Below are positions 6,690 to 16,561 of a stretch of 64,000 nt of DNA, in pieces. Position 1 is the first letter of the stretch. Each line of letters begins with the position of its first letter. A program made the position numbers and the translations under genes. Source of the DNA: Amedibacillus dolichus DSM 3991 (lineage in GTDB: Bacteria > Bacillota_I > Bacilli_A > Erysipelotrichales > Erysipelotrichaceae); contig NZ_DS483470.1 of the NCBI RefSeq assembly GCF_000154285.1, positions 20,801-84,800 of the forward strand, given 5' to 3'. The notes below the pieces were generated by a model. It did no database searches. It had not been told where the DNA came from and saw only the letters and a program-made list of their open reading frames with translations.

Positions 6690-9275
6690 ATGGAAAAACT
6701 GCTTTTAATTGATGGAAATTCGATGCTTTTTCGTGCCTACTACGCAACGCTTTACGGACGTATGATGACAACGAGCAATGGGATTCCAACCAATGCAGTC
6801 TATGGTTTTATCACCATGGTAAATAAGGCTTTGGATATGATTGACCCCGATTATGTGTTTGTTGCTTGGGACGCCGGTAAGCCGACTTTTCGACATACAA
6901 CCTATAAAGAATACAAGGGAACACGAAAGGAATTGGATAAGGAGCTGATCGTGCAATTTCCGATTGTACGTGAATATTTAGATGCGGCAGGTATCAAGCG
7001 CTATGAATGTGAAGGGATTGAGGCAGATGATATCATCGGTTCGATTGCGAAGCAGCACCCAGAATTAGCTATTCATATTTTATCGAGTGATAGGGATTTA
7101 TTGCAGCTGATCGATCCAACGACTGATGTATATTTGATGAAAAAAGGAATCAGTGAAATCGAAGTCATGGACGAGGCACAGCTGATGGAGACTTATACGC
7201 TTTGTCCGCAGCAGATTATTGATTTAAAGGCTTTGATGGGTGATAGTGCCGATAATATTCCCGGTGTTAAGGGAATCGGTGAAAAGACAGCGATTAAGCT
7301 ATTAAAGGAATATCAAAGTGTTGATAATGTATATGAGCATATTGCGGAAATAAAAGGAAAACTGAAGGAAAAATTGGAAAACGGTAAGGAAAGTGCCTTT
7401 CTTTCTAAGTTTCTAGCAACTATTAAAACCGATGCGAAGATTCCGGTGGATATGAAAACCTGCAAGCGAGTAGAACCGAGTACAACTTTGCATGACTTTT
7501 TTGTGAAATATGAAATGAACAGTTTTGCAAAAGCAAGTGCGAAAAAGGAAGAGGTAAAACGGGAAGGAAAACGTAATGTCGTTCCATGCGTTTCCAAAGA
7601 GCTTTTGGTCGATGGAAGTGTATTGTATGCTAATCTTGATGCTGAAAATTATTATGATGCAACCTTGTATGGATTTGCGATTGCTCATGGAAACAATTGT
7701 GAATATATTTCATTGGAAGATGCAAAAAACGATACTGCTTTATTGGAGTATATTCATACCGACAACGGGAAAATCGTATATGATGCGAAAAATGTTTATC
7801 ATGCATGGCATCGCAACCATATTGCCTTTGTACCTGTACATCGCGATGTAATGTTGGAGGCATTTTTACTAGATGGAATGATATCTGATTATGATAAGCT
7901 GGCGGAAAAGTATGCCTTTGACTGCACACTTAGCAAGGAAGATGTTTTCGGAAAGAAGGGAAAACCGAAATTGGTGGTTGAGGAAGATGCGGCTGCCTAT
8001 GCGATGCAATGTGCTGAAAACCTTGCCAACATTGAACAGCAGCTCTTTGATGAGCTGGAGCAAAAGGATATGAAGGAATTGTATGATACCATCGAAATGC
8101 CGGTGGTTGAGGTGTTGTACGCTATGGAAAAGGAAGGGGTGCACACCAGTGTCGAAACCTTACAGGAAATTGCGGAAGCAACGGGGAAAAAGATTGAAGC
8201 ACTTAACGCGCAGATTTATGAATATGCCGGTATGGAATTTAATATCAATTCACCTAAACAGTTAGCTGTTGTACTTTATGATGAGCTAGGCCTTCCTTGT
8301 GGAAAGAAGCGCAGTACAGGTGCCGATGTTTTAGAAAAGCTGAAGCCGGTGCACCCAATCATTTCGCTTTTGTTGGAACAGCGAAAATATCAAAAGATTT
8401 ACAGCACATACGCCGTCGGCTTGAGCAAGCATATTTTAAAGGACGGAAAGATTCATACTATTTTCAATCAGATTCAGACGCAAACCGGACGCTTGTCCTC
8501 CAGTGAACCGAATTTACAAAATATTTCGGTACGTGATGAGGAAGGAAAGGTTATCCGTAAGGCTTTTGTTGCTAGTCCTCAGCATACGCTGATGTCTGCC
8601 GATTATTCTCAGATCGAGCTTAGAATGCTGGCACACATGGCCAATGAAAAGACGATGATTCAAGCCTTTAATCAAGGCATTGATATTCATAACCAAACAG
8701 CTATGCAAATCTTTGATGTCGATCATGATCATGTCGATAGCAATATGCGGCGCAGTGCCAAGACCGTGAATTTCGGTATTGTATATGGACAAAGTGATTT
8801 CGGTTTAAGTGAACAGTTGGGAATAACAATGAAGGAAGCAAAGCGCTTTATTGATAAATATTTTGCCTCCTATCCTAATATTAAAACCTTTATGGACGAT
8901 ACCATTGCGTTCTGTGAGGAAAACGGTTATGTTAAGACGATGTTTGGACGACGTCGTTATATCAAAGAAATCAACGATAAAAATTATATGATGCGTGAAT
9001 TTGGAAAGCGTGCGGCGATGAACGCACCGATTCAGGGAAGTGCTGCGGATTTGATTAAATTAGCGATGGTGCATATTTATCAGACGATGAAAGAAAAAAA
9101 GGTAAAATCAAGAATGATTTTACAAATCCACGATGAGCTTATTTTTGACGTTTGCGATGATGAACTGGATACGATGAAAGATATTGTTGAGCAGGGTATG
9201 CAGCAGGCGATGCAACTGCGGGTACCTTTGATTGCAGAAGCTAGCTTTGGCAAAACATGGTATGATGCAAAGTAG
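6690..9275 (+). CDS. polA: DNA polymerase I
   Basis: Full-length family A DNA polymerase (861 residues) for Okazaki fragment processing and repair. The N-terminal 5'-nuclease is complete (L-L-I-D-G-N-S start, G-D-S-A-D-N-I-P-G-V helix-hairpin-helix region). The polymerase motifs are intact: A (S-A-D-Y-S-Q-I-E-L-R, ~635), B (R-R-S-A-K-T-V-N-F-G, ~688) and C (Q-I-H-D-E-L, ~813). The middle 3'-5' exonuclease domain is weak: D-x-E can be placed, but the N-L-K-Y-D motif reads D-A-K-N-V, so proofreading is probably lost, as in Bacillus PolA. GGAGGA precedes the ATG. It heads a tightly packed operon in an order close to that of B. subtilis. Confidence 0.97.
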   Translation: MEKLLLIDGNSMLFRAYYATLYGRMMTTSNGIPTNAVYGFITMVNKALDMIDPDYVFVAWDAGKPTFRHTTYKEYKGTRKELDKELIVQFPIVREYLDAAGIKRYECEGIEADDIIGSIAKQHPELAIHILSSDRDLLQLIDPTTDVYLMKKGISEIEVMDEAQLMETYTLCPQQIIDLKALMGDSADNIPGVKGIGEKTAIKLLKEYQSVDNVYEHIAEIKGKLKEKLENGKESAFLSKFLATIKTDAKIPVDMKTCKRVEPSTTLHDFFVKYEMNSFAKASAKKEEVKREGKRNVVPCVSKELLVDGSVLYANLDAENYYDATLYGFAIAHGNNCEYISLEDAKNDTALLEYIHTDNGKIVYDAKNVYHAWHRNHIAFVPVHRDVMLEAFLLDGMISDYDKLAEKYAFDCTLSKEDVFGKKGKPKLVVEEDAAAYAMQCAENLANIEQQLFDELEQKDMKELYDTIEMPVVEVLYAMEKEGVHTSVETLQEIAEATGKKIEALNAQIYEYAGMEFNINSPKQLAVVLYDELGLPCGKKRSTGADVLEKLKPVHPIISLLLEQRKYQKIYSTYAVGLSKHILKDGKIHTIFNQIQTQTGRLSSSEPNLQNISVRDEEGKVIRKAFVASPQHTLMSADYSQIELRMLAHMANEKTMIQAFNQGIDIHNQTAMQIFDVDHDHVDSNMRRSAKTVNFGIVYGQSDFGLSEQLGITMKEAKRFIDKYFASYPNIKTFMDDTIAFCEENGYVKTMFGRRRYIKEINDKNYMMREFGKRAAMNAPIQGSAADLIKLAMVHIYQTMKEKKVKSRMILQIHDELIFDVCDDELDTMKDIVEQGMQQAMQLRVPLIAEASFGKTWYDAK

Positions 9276-9283
9276 GTGAAACG

Positions 9284-10111
9284 ATGCCGGAATTACCAGA
9301 AGTAGAAACCGTAGTGCGCACTTTGGAGCATCAATTACAACAGATTGAAATCATGGATTGTCGCGTACTGTGGGATAATATTATTGCTATGGATACACAA
9401 GCCTTTATCGAAACGATAAGGCATAAAAAGATTCAAGGCTATCATCGTCATGGAAAATATTTGATGTTTGATCTAGGAAGTTATGATTTTATCGTTCATT
9501 TGCGAATGGAAGGAAAGTTTTATGTGCAAGCTCCACAAGAGCCATACGATAAGCATACACATGTTATCTTTTCGTTATCTGATGGACGTGAATTGCGCTA
9601 TCATGATACACGAAAGTTTGGCAAAATGGTGCTTTATCCTAAATTGGAGAACTATCAGGAATACCCGTGCTTTGCACATATCGGTCCCGATGCCTTCGAT
9701 GAAGAACTTTGTGCGGATTCTTTATACCGTATGCTGCATAAGAAAAAGACCTACTTAAAGGCAGTCCTGTTGGATCAAAGCGTGATGGCGGGAATTGGCA
9801 ATATTTATGCAGATGAAATTTGTTATGCGATGCGCATGCACCCGGAAACAAAGATATCGCATCTGCGTAAGAAAGATTTTGCTGTTTTGATAACAGAAAC
9901 CAGAAGAATACTCAGCGGAGCGATACGTGCCGGAGGAACAACGATTCGCTCGTACACATCGAGCTTGGGGGTAGATGGACGCTTTCAGCTGAAACTGAAG
10001 GTGCATGCAAGGAAAGGAGAGGCATGTCCAAACTGTCAAGGAGAGATTAAAAAGATTACCGTGGCAGGAAGAGGAACGTATTATTGTCCGACATGTCAGA
10101 AAAAGCGATGA
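9284..10111 (+). CDS. mutM: Formamidopyrimidine-DNA glycosylase
   Basis: Fpg/MutM removes 8-oxoguanine and formamidopyrimidines and nicks the abasic site. The 275-residue protein begins MPELPEVE, which after Met removal exposes the catalytic proline with the adjacent glutamate. The H-G-K-Y-L-M element holds the conserved lysine. The C-terminal zinc finger is complete (C248, C251, C268, C271) with the DNA-contacting arginine in G-R-G-T-Y-Y-C. It follows polA after 8 bases, and its stop codon overlaps the coaE start by 4 bases, as expected for a coupled operon. Confidence 0.96.
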   Translation: MPELPEVETVVRTLEHQLQQIEIMDCRVLWDNIIAMDTQAFIETIRHKKIQGYHRHGKYLMFDLGSYDFIVHLRMEGKFYVQAPQEPYDKHTHVIFSLSDGRELRYHDTRKFGKMVLYPKLENYQEYPCFAHIGPDAFDEELCADSLYRMLHKKKTYLKAVLLDQSVMAGIGNIYADEICYAMRMHPETKISHLRKKDFAVLITETRRILSGAIRAGGTTIRSYTSSLGVDGRFQLKLKVHARKGEACPNCQGEIKKITVAGRGTYYCPTCQKKR

Positions 10112-10698
10112 AAAAAATCGGAATTACCGGTGTCATGGGAGCAGGAAAATCCAGTGTGATCGAGATGTTGAAAAATGCAGGTTATCACGTCTTGGATTGC
10201 GATCGTATCAACGACGAATTGTTAATGAAGGGACATGCGGGATATCAAGCCTTGATAGCGGAATTTAAAGATACGATATGCGATGCACAGGGTGATGTCG
10301 ATCGTATGAAAATGAGTGTCTTGATGTTTCAAGAGGCGGGAAATAAAGAAAAAATCGAGGCTATTTTACACCCCTTGATTCAAGCAAGGCTTCAACAGGA
10401 ATTGGAACAGCTACAGCAAGAAACGCTTGTTTTTGTCGAGGTTCCTCTTTTGTATGAGGTTGGCTGGGAAAGCTGTTTTGATGAAGTTTGGGTAGTGGCA
10501 GCCGATGAGGAGCTGTTGTTAAAGCGATTGCAACAGCATCGCCATGTAGCAAAGGCAGAGGCAAAGGCACGCTTGCGTAAGCAGCTTCCACAAGCTGTCA
10601 AGGTAGAAAAAGCCGATCGTGTTTTATGGAATAATGGCGATAAAGAAGAGTTGCAAAGCAATATTTATGCTATACTAAAAGAAGCAGAAGGGTTTTGA
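10108..10698 (+). CDS. coaE: Dephospho-CoA kinase
   Basis: CoaE phosphorylates the 3'-hydroxyl of dephospho-CoA in the last step of CoA synthesis. The 196-residue product starts MKKIGITGVMGAGKSS, a P-loop with K14, followed by the family's D-C-D-R-I and the R-L-Q-Q-H-R region of the lid. I chose ATG 10108, in an ATGA overlap with mutM, over ATG 10084, because family members begin a few residues before the P-loop; no strong ribosome site is visible, which suggests translational coupling. The mutM-coaE neighbourhood is common in Bacillota. Confidence 0.93.
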   Translation: MKKIGITGVMGAGKSSVIEMLKNAGYHVLDCDRINDELLMKGHAGYQALIAEFKDTICDAQGDVDRMKMSVLMFQEAGNKEKIEAILHPLIQARLQQELEQLQQETLVFVEVPLLYEVGWESCFDEVWVVAADEELLLKRLQQHRHVAKAEAKARLRKQLPQAVKVEKADRVLWNNGDKEELQSNIYAILKEAEGF

Positions 10699-10702
10699 TG
10701 AA

Positions 10703-11893
10703 ATGGATAAAGAGCTAGCCTGTAAAATAGAGGTACAGGGTATTTGGACAAGTGAAGGTTATTCGGCTTTTCAAATGTTGTATGTACCACTGATCGGTAA
10801 TGAGGCGGCAATTTTGTATCATACATTGTTAAGCATTGCGCTTCGTCCGAAAAAGATCAAAAATCATCGTTTGATTTGCGAAATCAGCGGACTGAGCATG
10901 GAAGCGATTGAAAAGCATCGCGTTGTATTGGAACAATACTTGTTACTAAAGACTTTTTATGATGCGGATAAGAACTGTTATTTGTATGAAGTATTTATGC
11001 CGAAGTTGGGAAATGATTTTTTACGTCATGAGGTATTTGGACGGCTGTATATGAAAAAAATGGGAGAAAAGGTCTACCAGTTCAATAAGCTGTGCTTTGC
11101 GAAAGATTATGAAGATAAAAGCGGTTATCAGGATATTACGATTCCTTTTGTAAATGTACTAAAAGGACAATGGGCGGAAAAGGAAGAAGAAAGCTTTCGC
11201 AATATGAAGCCAAAACAGCATGAGCTTTATCAAAACGATATTCCGTTGAGCTTTAATTTTGATCGCTTTTTGGCTGGAATTACCAAAACCATTTTCCCGG
11301 AATCACAGCGCAGTGAACAAAACTTACGTTTGATTGGTGAATTGGCAACGATTCATGGCATTGATGAACAGGATATGATCGCAATCGTAAATAAAGCCGT
11401 TGATGTAAAAAGCGGGAAGCTGCGCATCGAGCTTTTAAAAAAGCTGGCAAGAGCATCGAAAAGTAAATTCGAGGTATTGGAAAATCAAGATCCATATCGC
11501 CTTCCTCCGGTTGTCTTTTTACAAAATAAGCAGCATGGTGTGGAGGTTTCCCGTTCCGATAAATTCCTAATAGAGACTCTGATTCGAGATTATCGCATGC
11601 AGCCGGAGGTTGTGAATGTTTTAATTGAATATGTATTGGATACGAAAAATCAGCAATTTCCTAAGGCTTATGTCGAAAAGGTTGCCGGTACGTGGGTACG
11701 TCTTGGAATTGATACTGCAGAGAAAGCACGCAAACAAATTCAAGAGGAACAGGCAAATCGAAAGAGCTTTAAGGCAAATAAGGAAAAGAAGCTTCCAAGC
11801 TGGTATCATGATCAATCCGACATACCGAATGATACAGAAGATTTTAATGAGGAAGAAATGCTGGAGCTACAAAAGCGATTGCGGGGTGAATAG
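10703..11893 (+). CDS. dnaB: Replication initiation/helicase-loading protein DnaB
   Basis: Bacillus-type DnaB (not the helicase), a membrane-associated co-loader acting with DnaD and DnaI to place the replicative helicase. The 396-residue protein has the N-terminal winged-helix region with Y-x-P-L-I-G-x-E-A and the C-terminal DnaB/DnaD (DDBH2) domain with V-N-V-L-I-E-Y-V-L around residues 305-320, ending in a charged tail. It is shorter than the B. subtilis protein. Its stop codon is immediately followed by the dnaI ATG, the conserved dnaB-dnaI pair, which strengthens the call. Confidence 0.88.
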   Translation: MDKELACKIEVQGIWTSEGYSAFQMLYVPLIGNEAAILYHTLLSIALRPKKIKNHRLICEISGLSMEAIEKHRVVLEQYLLLKTFYDADKNCYLYEVFMPKLGNDFLRHEVFGRLYMKKMGEKVYQFNKLCFAKDYEDKSGYQDITIPFVNVLKGQWAEKEEESFRNMKPKQHELYQNDIPLSFNFDRFLAGITKTIFPESQRSEQNLRLIGELATIHGIDEQDMIAIVNKAVDVKSGKLRIELLKKLARASKSKFEVLENQDPYRLPPVVFLQNKQHGVEVSRSDKFLIETLIRDYRMQPEVVNVLIEYVLDTKNQQFPKAYVEKVAGTWVRLGIDTAEKARKQIQEEQANRKSFKANKEKKLPSWYHDQSDIPNDTEDFNEEEMLELQKRLRGE

Positions 11894-12811
11894 ATGGAAC
11901 GAGTGCAATTTAACTATACATTATCTTCAGAAGCACAGCAGGAAAAACAGCGATTGGTTCAGCATTTGATGAAAAATGCTGATATTCGCGACTTGATGAA
12001 GCGTTATCCGCAAATAGATGAAGCTTTTATTTACGCACATAGCGGACGTTTGCAGGATTATGTGCATACGATGGAAAAATGTAAAAACTGCAAGGGACTT
12101 GATTTTTGTACGCAGGCAACTAAGGGACATCGCTTAGGATTGAAATATGATGGATTTTTGATGAATGAGCAGTGTCGCTGTGCTTATCAAGAAAAAAAGG
12201 AACAGTTTTTACGGTTGAAGAAACGATACGTAGAGGCAGATTTGGCAGATGCGTATTTTCACATTGATATAAGTGCAATTGATGTTCGTAAAGAAAGTGA
12301 TGAATATAAGTCGGCATATACAAAGATATTGCGTATGATCAGTGAAGCACAACCGGAAAAGGGAGTGTATCTTTCCGGTAAGCCGGGTGCCGGGAAAACG
12401 TATTTGGCAGCGGGAGTCGCAAATTATTATGTGAAGGAAGGCAAGCGTGTGGCTTTTGTCAGTGTTCCAAAACTGATTGCTGATTTAAAAATGCTGTTTC
12501 ATGACGCATTAGCTTTTGAACAGCGCTTAGGAAGAATCAAGCGAGCCGATGTTTTGGTATTAGATGATATCGGCGGTGAAAATCTTAGCGCTTGGAGCCG
12601 TGATGATATTCTTTTGCCACTGCTTGATGCACGTATGGAACAGCATCGTCTGACGCTGTTTACCAGCAACTATTCTATGGTAGAATTAAAGGAGCGTTTA
12701 GAGACGACAAGCAGGGGAGTAAGAGAGCCGGTCGCTGCGGAAAGATTATTCGAACGATTGAAAACGCTATCCTCTGAAATATTTATAAAAGGTGATAGTA
12801 GAAGAAAATAA
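11894..12811 (+). CDS. dnaI: Primosomal helicase loader DnaI
   Basis: DnaI is the AAA+ ATPase that opens and loads the replicative helicase ring. The N-terminal region contains the zinc-binding cysteines (C-K-N-C-K-G ... E-Q-C-R-C, residues ~60-97), and the C-terminal ATPase domain has Walker A G-K-P-G-A-G-K-T (~161-168), Walker B V-L-V-L-D-D-I-G (~219-226) and sensor S-N-Y-S. Length (305) is close to that of B. subtilis DnaI. It directly abuts dnaB. Downstream genes found in Bacillus (ytxB/ytxC) are missing and pfkA follows instead. Confidence 0.94.
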   Translation: MERVQFNYTLSSEAQQEKQRLVQHLMKNADIRDLMKRYPQIDEAFIYAHSGRLQDYVHTMEKCKNCKGLDFCTQATKGHRLGLKYDGFLMNEQCRCAYQEKKEQFLRLKKRYVEADLADAYFHIDISAIDVRKESDEYKSAYTKILRMISEAQPEKGVYLSGKPGAGKTYLAAGVANYYVKEGKRVAFVSVPKLIADLKMLFHDALAFEQRLGRIKRADVLVLDDIGGENLSAWSRDDILLPLLDARMEQHRLTLFTSNYSMVELKERLETTSRGVREPVAAERLFERLKTLSSEIFIKGDSRRK

Positions 12812-12868
12812 TTCTAGTAAAAGACGGAAGAAAATGTTATCATAATAAGCGTGAATGGAGGAATTCTT

Positions 12869-13831
12869 ATGGTAAAACGTATTGGTGTTTTAACATCTGG
12901 TGGCGATGCACCGGGTATGAATGCTGCAATTCGTGCCGTAACAAGAGTCGCACTTAACAGTGGTATTGAAGTGTTCGGTATCTATAACGGATATAAAGGC
13001 ATGGTAGAGGGTGATATCGAGCCTTTGACCAAAGCCAGTGTCGGTGAAATTATTGATCGCGGAGGAACAATTTTAGGTTCTGCGCGTTTGCCGGAGTTTA
13101 AAGATCTGGAGGTGCGCACGAAGGCGGTTGCTCAGTTACAGAAAAGAGGAATTGAAGCGATTGTCGTGATTGGTGGAGATGGTTCCTATCGTGGTGCGCT
13201 TGCACTTACGGAAATGGGAATCAACTGCATCGGTTTACCGGGAACGATTGACAACGACATCACCTGTACCGATTTTACCATTGGGTTTGATACTGCCTTA
13301 AATACGATTGTTGAGGCAGTGGATAAGCTTCGTGATACATCAAGCTCTCATCATCGCTGCTCGATTGTCGAGGTCATGGGAAATCGCTGTGGTGATTTAG
13401 CCATTTATTCCGGTATTGCCTGCGGTGCGGAAATTATTGTAACTTCACAGACAGGCTTTGAGGAAAGCGAAGTGTTGGAGCGTTTACGTGATTTGGATCT
13501 TATTAAGAAAAAAAGACAGGCAATTGTGATCATTTCGGAAAAAATTACCGATGTTCATCAATTTGCGAAAAAGGTAAGTCTGCATACCGGATTTTCCGGG
13601 AGAGCAACGGTATTAGGACATGTTCAGCGCGGTGGTTCACCTACTCCTAATGATCGTGTATTGGCAAGTCGAATGGGAGAAAAGGCAGTTGATTTGTTGA
13701 TGCAGGGAATCGGAGGACAGTGTGTCAGTATTCGCAATAACGAAATTATTTCGGTTCCGATCGAAGAAGCATTGAACATGCCAAGGGATTCACGTAAGAA
13801 ATTGCATAACCTGTTCGATCGCTTGGTATAA
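12869..13831 (+). CDS. pfkA: ATP-dependent 6-phosphofructokinase
   Basis: PfkA phosphorylates fructose 6-phosphate, the committed step of glycolysis. The 320-residue protein has the ATP loop G-G-D-A-P-G-M-N (11-18), the catalytic G-T-I-D-N-D-I segment (~125-131) and G-H-V-Q-R-G-G-S-P-T. Glycine after G-G-D identifies the ATP-dependent rather than the PPi-dependent type. The start is ATG 12869, preceded by GGAGGA; an ATG at 12851 lies upstream of this ribosome site. The pfkA-pyk order is the standard glycolytic pair of Bacillota. Confidence 0.97.
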   Translation: MVKRIGVLTSGGDAPGMNAAIRAVTRVALNSGIEVFGIYNGYKGMVEGDIEPLTKASVGEIIDRGGTILGSARLPEFKDLEVRTKAVAQLQKRGIEAIVVIGGDGSYRGALALTEMGINCIGLPGTIDNDITCTDFTIGFDTALNTIVEAVDKLRDTSSSHHRCSIVEVMGNRCGDLAIYSGIACGAEIIVTSQTGFEESEVLERLRDLDLIKKKRQAIVIISEKITDVHQFAKKVSLHTGFSGRATVLGHVQRGGSPTPNDRVLASRMGEKAVDLLMQGIGGQCVSIRNNEIISVPIEEALNMPRDSRKKLHNLFDRLV

Positions 13832-13883
13832 AGCTGGAAAAAATGGGAATGTAGTAGGTAAAGAGAAAGGAATTTTGATTGAT

Positions 13884-15305
13884 ATGTTAGAGGTTAAGAA
13901 AACTAAAATTATTTGTACGATAGGGCCTGCTTCGGAATCTAAAGAAATGATGCATAAGCTGGTAGATGCTGGTATGAATATCATTCGTTTGAATTTTTCT
14001 CACGGAGATTTCGAAGAACATGGAAACCGTATTAAAAATATTCGCGAAGTGGTAGAGGAAACCGGAAAGAGCATCTCTATCTTATTGGATACAAAGGGAC
14101 CGGAAGTTCGTTTAGGTGATTTTGCGAATGGAAGTGAAGCTTTTGAAGCCGGTGATGTTGTTACAATCGTTCGTGAAAAGGTTTTAGGAACACATGAAAA
14201 ATTTCATATTCAATGTCCGGAAATTTTCGATGATGTAGATGTGAATGGAACGATTCTTATTGATGATGGAAAATGTCGCTTGACTGTGCTTGAAAAGCGT
14301 GAGGGTGAATTGGTTTGCCGTGTAGAAAATCCACATGTGTTAAAGAGCAGAAAGGGCTGCAATTTGCCGGGAGTTAAGCTGACAATGCCGTTTATTTCTC
14401 CTAAAGACGAGGCGGATATCCGTTTCGGCTGCCAAATGGGAATTGATTATATTGCGGCATCTTTTACAAGAAGAAAAGATGATGTATTGGCAATTCGTCA
14501 GATCTTAAAGGAAGAAGGCAGAGAAGATATCCAGATTATTCCGAAGATTGAAAACCAAGAAGGTTTTGATAATTTAGAGGAAATTCTAGAGGTTGCTGAC
14601 GGTGTTATGGTTGCACGCGGTGATTTAGGTGTAGATGTTTCTTTGGAATTGGTACCGATTTATCAAAAGAAGATCATTAAGGTTGCCAATGAGCTTGGAA
14701 AACCGGTTATTACGGCTACTCACATGTTGGAAAGTATGCAGGGGAATCCACGTCCGACTCGTGCAGAGGCAAGTGATGTGGCAAATGCTATTCTTGATGG
14801 AACCGATGCGATTATGTTAAGCGGTGAGTCAGCAGCCGGTGATTATCCGGTAGAAGCTGTTCAGACAATGGTAAAAATTGCGAAAGCAATGGAACCTACA
14901 CTTCCATACCATGATCGTTTGAAGCGTTCTATCAAAACTTGTCAGCGTACAAAGAATGATGCGATTGCAATTTCCGTTGCTGATACTGCAATGGCGCTTG
15001 ATATTGCAGCTATTATTGCATTTACGCAAAGTGGAACAACTGCTCGTCGTATTTCCAAATTCCGTCCGGAAGCACCGATTGTTGCGGTTACCTTTGATAA
15101 GAAAACACAGCGTTCCCTAGCATTAAATTGGGGCGTAAATACATATTTCTCCGAAACTAAAAATGAAGAAAGCACCGATGTGGAAATGGCAAGAGAAATT
15201 GCTAAGAAAATGGGTGTTGAGGTTGGCAAGACCATTATCGTCGTTGCCGGTTATCCGGTAGGCTGTGGTGCTACCAACGTTATGAAAATTATAGAGGTTA
15301 AATAA
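13884..15305 (+). CDS. pyk: Pyruvate kinase
   Basis: Pyruvate kinase makes pyruvate and ATP from phosphoenolpyruvate. The 473-residue protein has N-F-S-H-G, the metal/substrate segment I-I-P-K-I-E-N-Q-E-G and the M-V-A-R-G-D-L-G-V motif. It ends after the C-terminal allosteric domain, without the PEP-utiliser extension found on Bacillus Pyk. ATG 13884 is preferred over TTG 13875 because AAAGGA is too close to the TTG. It follows pfkA by 52 bases and is probably co-transcribed with it, ending at a strong terminator. Confidence 0.97.
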   Translation: MLEVKKTKIICTIGPASESKEMMHKLVDAGMNIIRLNFSHGDFEEHGNRIKNIREVVEETGKSISILLDTKGPEVRLGDFANGSEAFEAGDVVTIVREKVLGTHEKFHIQCPEIFDDVDVNGTILIDDGKCRLTVLEKREGELVCRVENPHVLKSRKGCNLPGVKLTMPFISPKDEADIRFGCQMGIDYIAASFTRRKDDVLAIRQILKEEGREDIQIIPKIENQEGFDNLEEILEVADGVMVARGDLGVDVSLELVPIYQKKIIKVANELGKPVITATHMLESMQGNPRPTRAEASDVANAILDGTDAIMLSGESAAGDYPVEAVQTMVKIAKAMEPTLPYHDRLKRSIKTCQRTKNDAIAISVADTAMALDIAAIIAFTQSGTTARRISKFRPEAPIVAVTFDKKTQRSLALNWGVNTYFSETKNEESTDVEMAREIAKKMGVEVGKTIIVVAGYPVGCGATNVMKIIEVK

Positions 15306-15307
15306 TT

Positions 15308-15364
15308 AAAAAAAGCTGTGATGCGGATTGCTCGTTCAATCATTATATGCATTCAGCTTTTTTT
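15308..15364 (+). terminator. Rho-independent terminator after pyk
   Basis: An A-rich stem AAAAAAAGCTG with a GATGC extension pairs with GCATTCAGCTTTTTTT across an interrupted loop. The T tract lies at 15357-15364. Confidence 0.75.
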
Positions 15365-15483
15365 GTTGCTTGATAGTTTAAAATGCAAGCTTTTTGCAAG
15401 TAATTTGCGTGAGCACCGCCATTCTTTTTATGATATGATGATATCGTGATAAAGATAGCGAAAATAACTAGGGGGGCGAAACG

Positions 15484-16494
15484 ATGAAACGACTTTCGGT
15501 AGTATTATGTATGATGTGTTTATTAGCCGCATGTGCAAAGGACAATTTTCAAGTGGAGGAATCCTATACCGTAGAATTGGGTTCTAAGGTATCTACGGAA
15601 GCAAAAGCTTATTTAGCCAAGGATACAGACAAGGAAGTATTAAAGGACACTGTTATTACCTTTAAGAAGGATAAAGCATACAGTGTTGATAAGAAAAGCA
15701 GAAGCTTAAAGCCAACAAAAGGAAAATATCTTCCGGTTGGTAAGTATCATGCAACAGCAGTTTATGATGATGAAAAGGAAAGCTTTGTTGTAGAAGTAAA
15801 GGATACCAAAGCACCTACCTTTGTAGATTTAAAAGAGGAAATCATCATCGAAGCCAATGTCGAGAACGTAGATCTAACCAAATACTTTAACGCAGAAGAT
15901 TTATCGGAAACAAAGATTTCCGTAGATAAAGCAAAGCTTGATCTAACCAAGGAAGGAACTTATGGCATTACCGTTACAGCCACAGATACTTATAAGAATG
16001 CAAAAGCGGAAAAAGTAGTAGTGAAGGTCGTAAGCTTAGAGGTAGCGGAAAAGAACGGTGTAACAGCGATGAGTGATGGCACAAAGCCACAATCCAAAGC
16101 ATTAAAAGAAAAGACAGCAAAAGATACAGATAAGCAGGAAACACAGCAAGGACAAGGAAATGCAAATGCCGGAGCAAACACGAATACCTATGCACCTCCT
16201 GTCAGCAACAATAACAGACCATCTGGAAATAACGGAAATGGAACAACCAATAATTCAGTAATACCACCTGCCCAAAATACCTGTGTCTTTGATGGAACAT
16301 ATCAAGATTTAGGAAATTCCGGTTTGGTATTTGATACGAAGGAAGAAGTGGATACTTATGCAAATGAGTGGCTATATTCTGTTGAAAATGAAAACGGACA
16401 TGATTATTCTGGTTATATAGCATGGACAGTTCGTGATAATTGCGGAGCAGAAACGCAGAAATGGACCATTAACTGGGAAGGGGCTAGAAAATAA
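15484..16494 (+). CDS. Surface lipoprotein with Ig-like domain
   Basis: A 336-residue secreted lipoprotein (lipobox L-A-A-C, Cys17). After an N-terminal beta-rich part, residues ~105-180 form a bacterial Ig/HYR-like domain beginning D-T-K-A-P-T-F and containing G-T-Y-G-I-T-V-T-A-T-D. A low-complexity linker rich in Asn, Gly, Gln and Thr (~200-255) leads to a small C-terminal domain with two cysteines (C-V-F-D-G-T ... D-N-C-G-A) that may form a disulfide. The function is unknown; the architecture suggests an extracellular binding or spacer protein. A GGGGGG ribosome site precedes the ATG. It stands alone between pyk and the adhesin gene. Confidence 0.75.
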   Translation: MKRLSVVLCMMCLLAACAKDNFQVEESYTVELGSKVSTEAKAYLAKDTDKEVLKDTVITFKKDKAYSVDKKSRSLKPTKGKYLPVGKYHATAVYDDEKESFVVEVKDTKAPTFVDLKEEIIIEANVENVDLTKYFNAEDLSETKISVDKAKLDLTKEGTYGITVTATDTYKNAKAEKVVVKVVSLEVAEKNGVTAMSDGTKPQSKALKEKTAKDTDKQETQQGQGNANAGANTNTYAPPVSNNNRPSGNNGNGTTNNSVIPPAQNTCVFDGTYQDLGNSGLVFDTKEEVDTYANEWLYSVENENGHDYSGYIAWTVRDNCGAETQKWTINWEGARK

Positions 16495-16502
16495 TTGCAA
16501 TT

Positions 16503-16524
16503 AAGGTGAGAAATCACCTTTTTT
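16503..16524 (+). terminator. Rho-independent terminator after lipoprotein gene
   Basis: AAGGTGA pairs with TCACCTT around a GAAA loop, followed by T residues. Confidence 0.8.
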
Positions 16525-16561
16525 ATATTAAGTAGAAGAAAATAGATTTGTAAACATTAGA

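Noticed and set aside
7313..8792. Several open frames on both strands inside polA
   Set aside because: polA is continuous and complete, so these are frame shadows.
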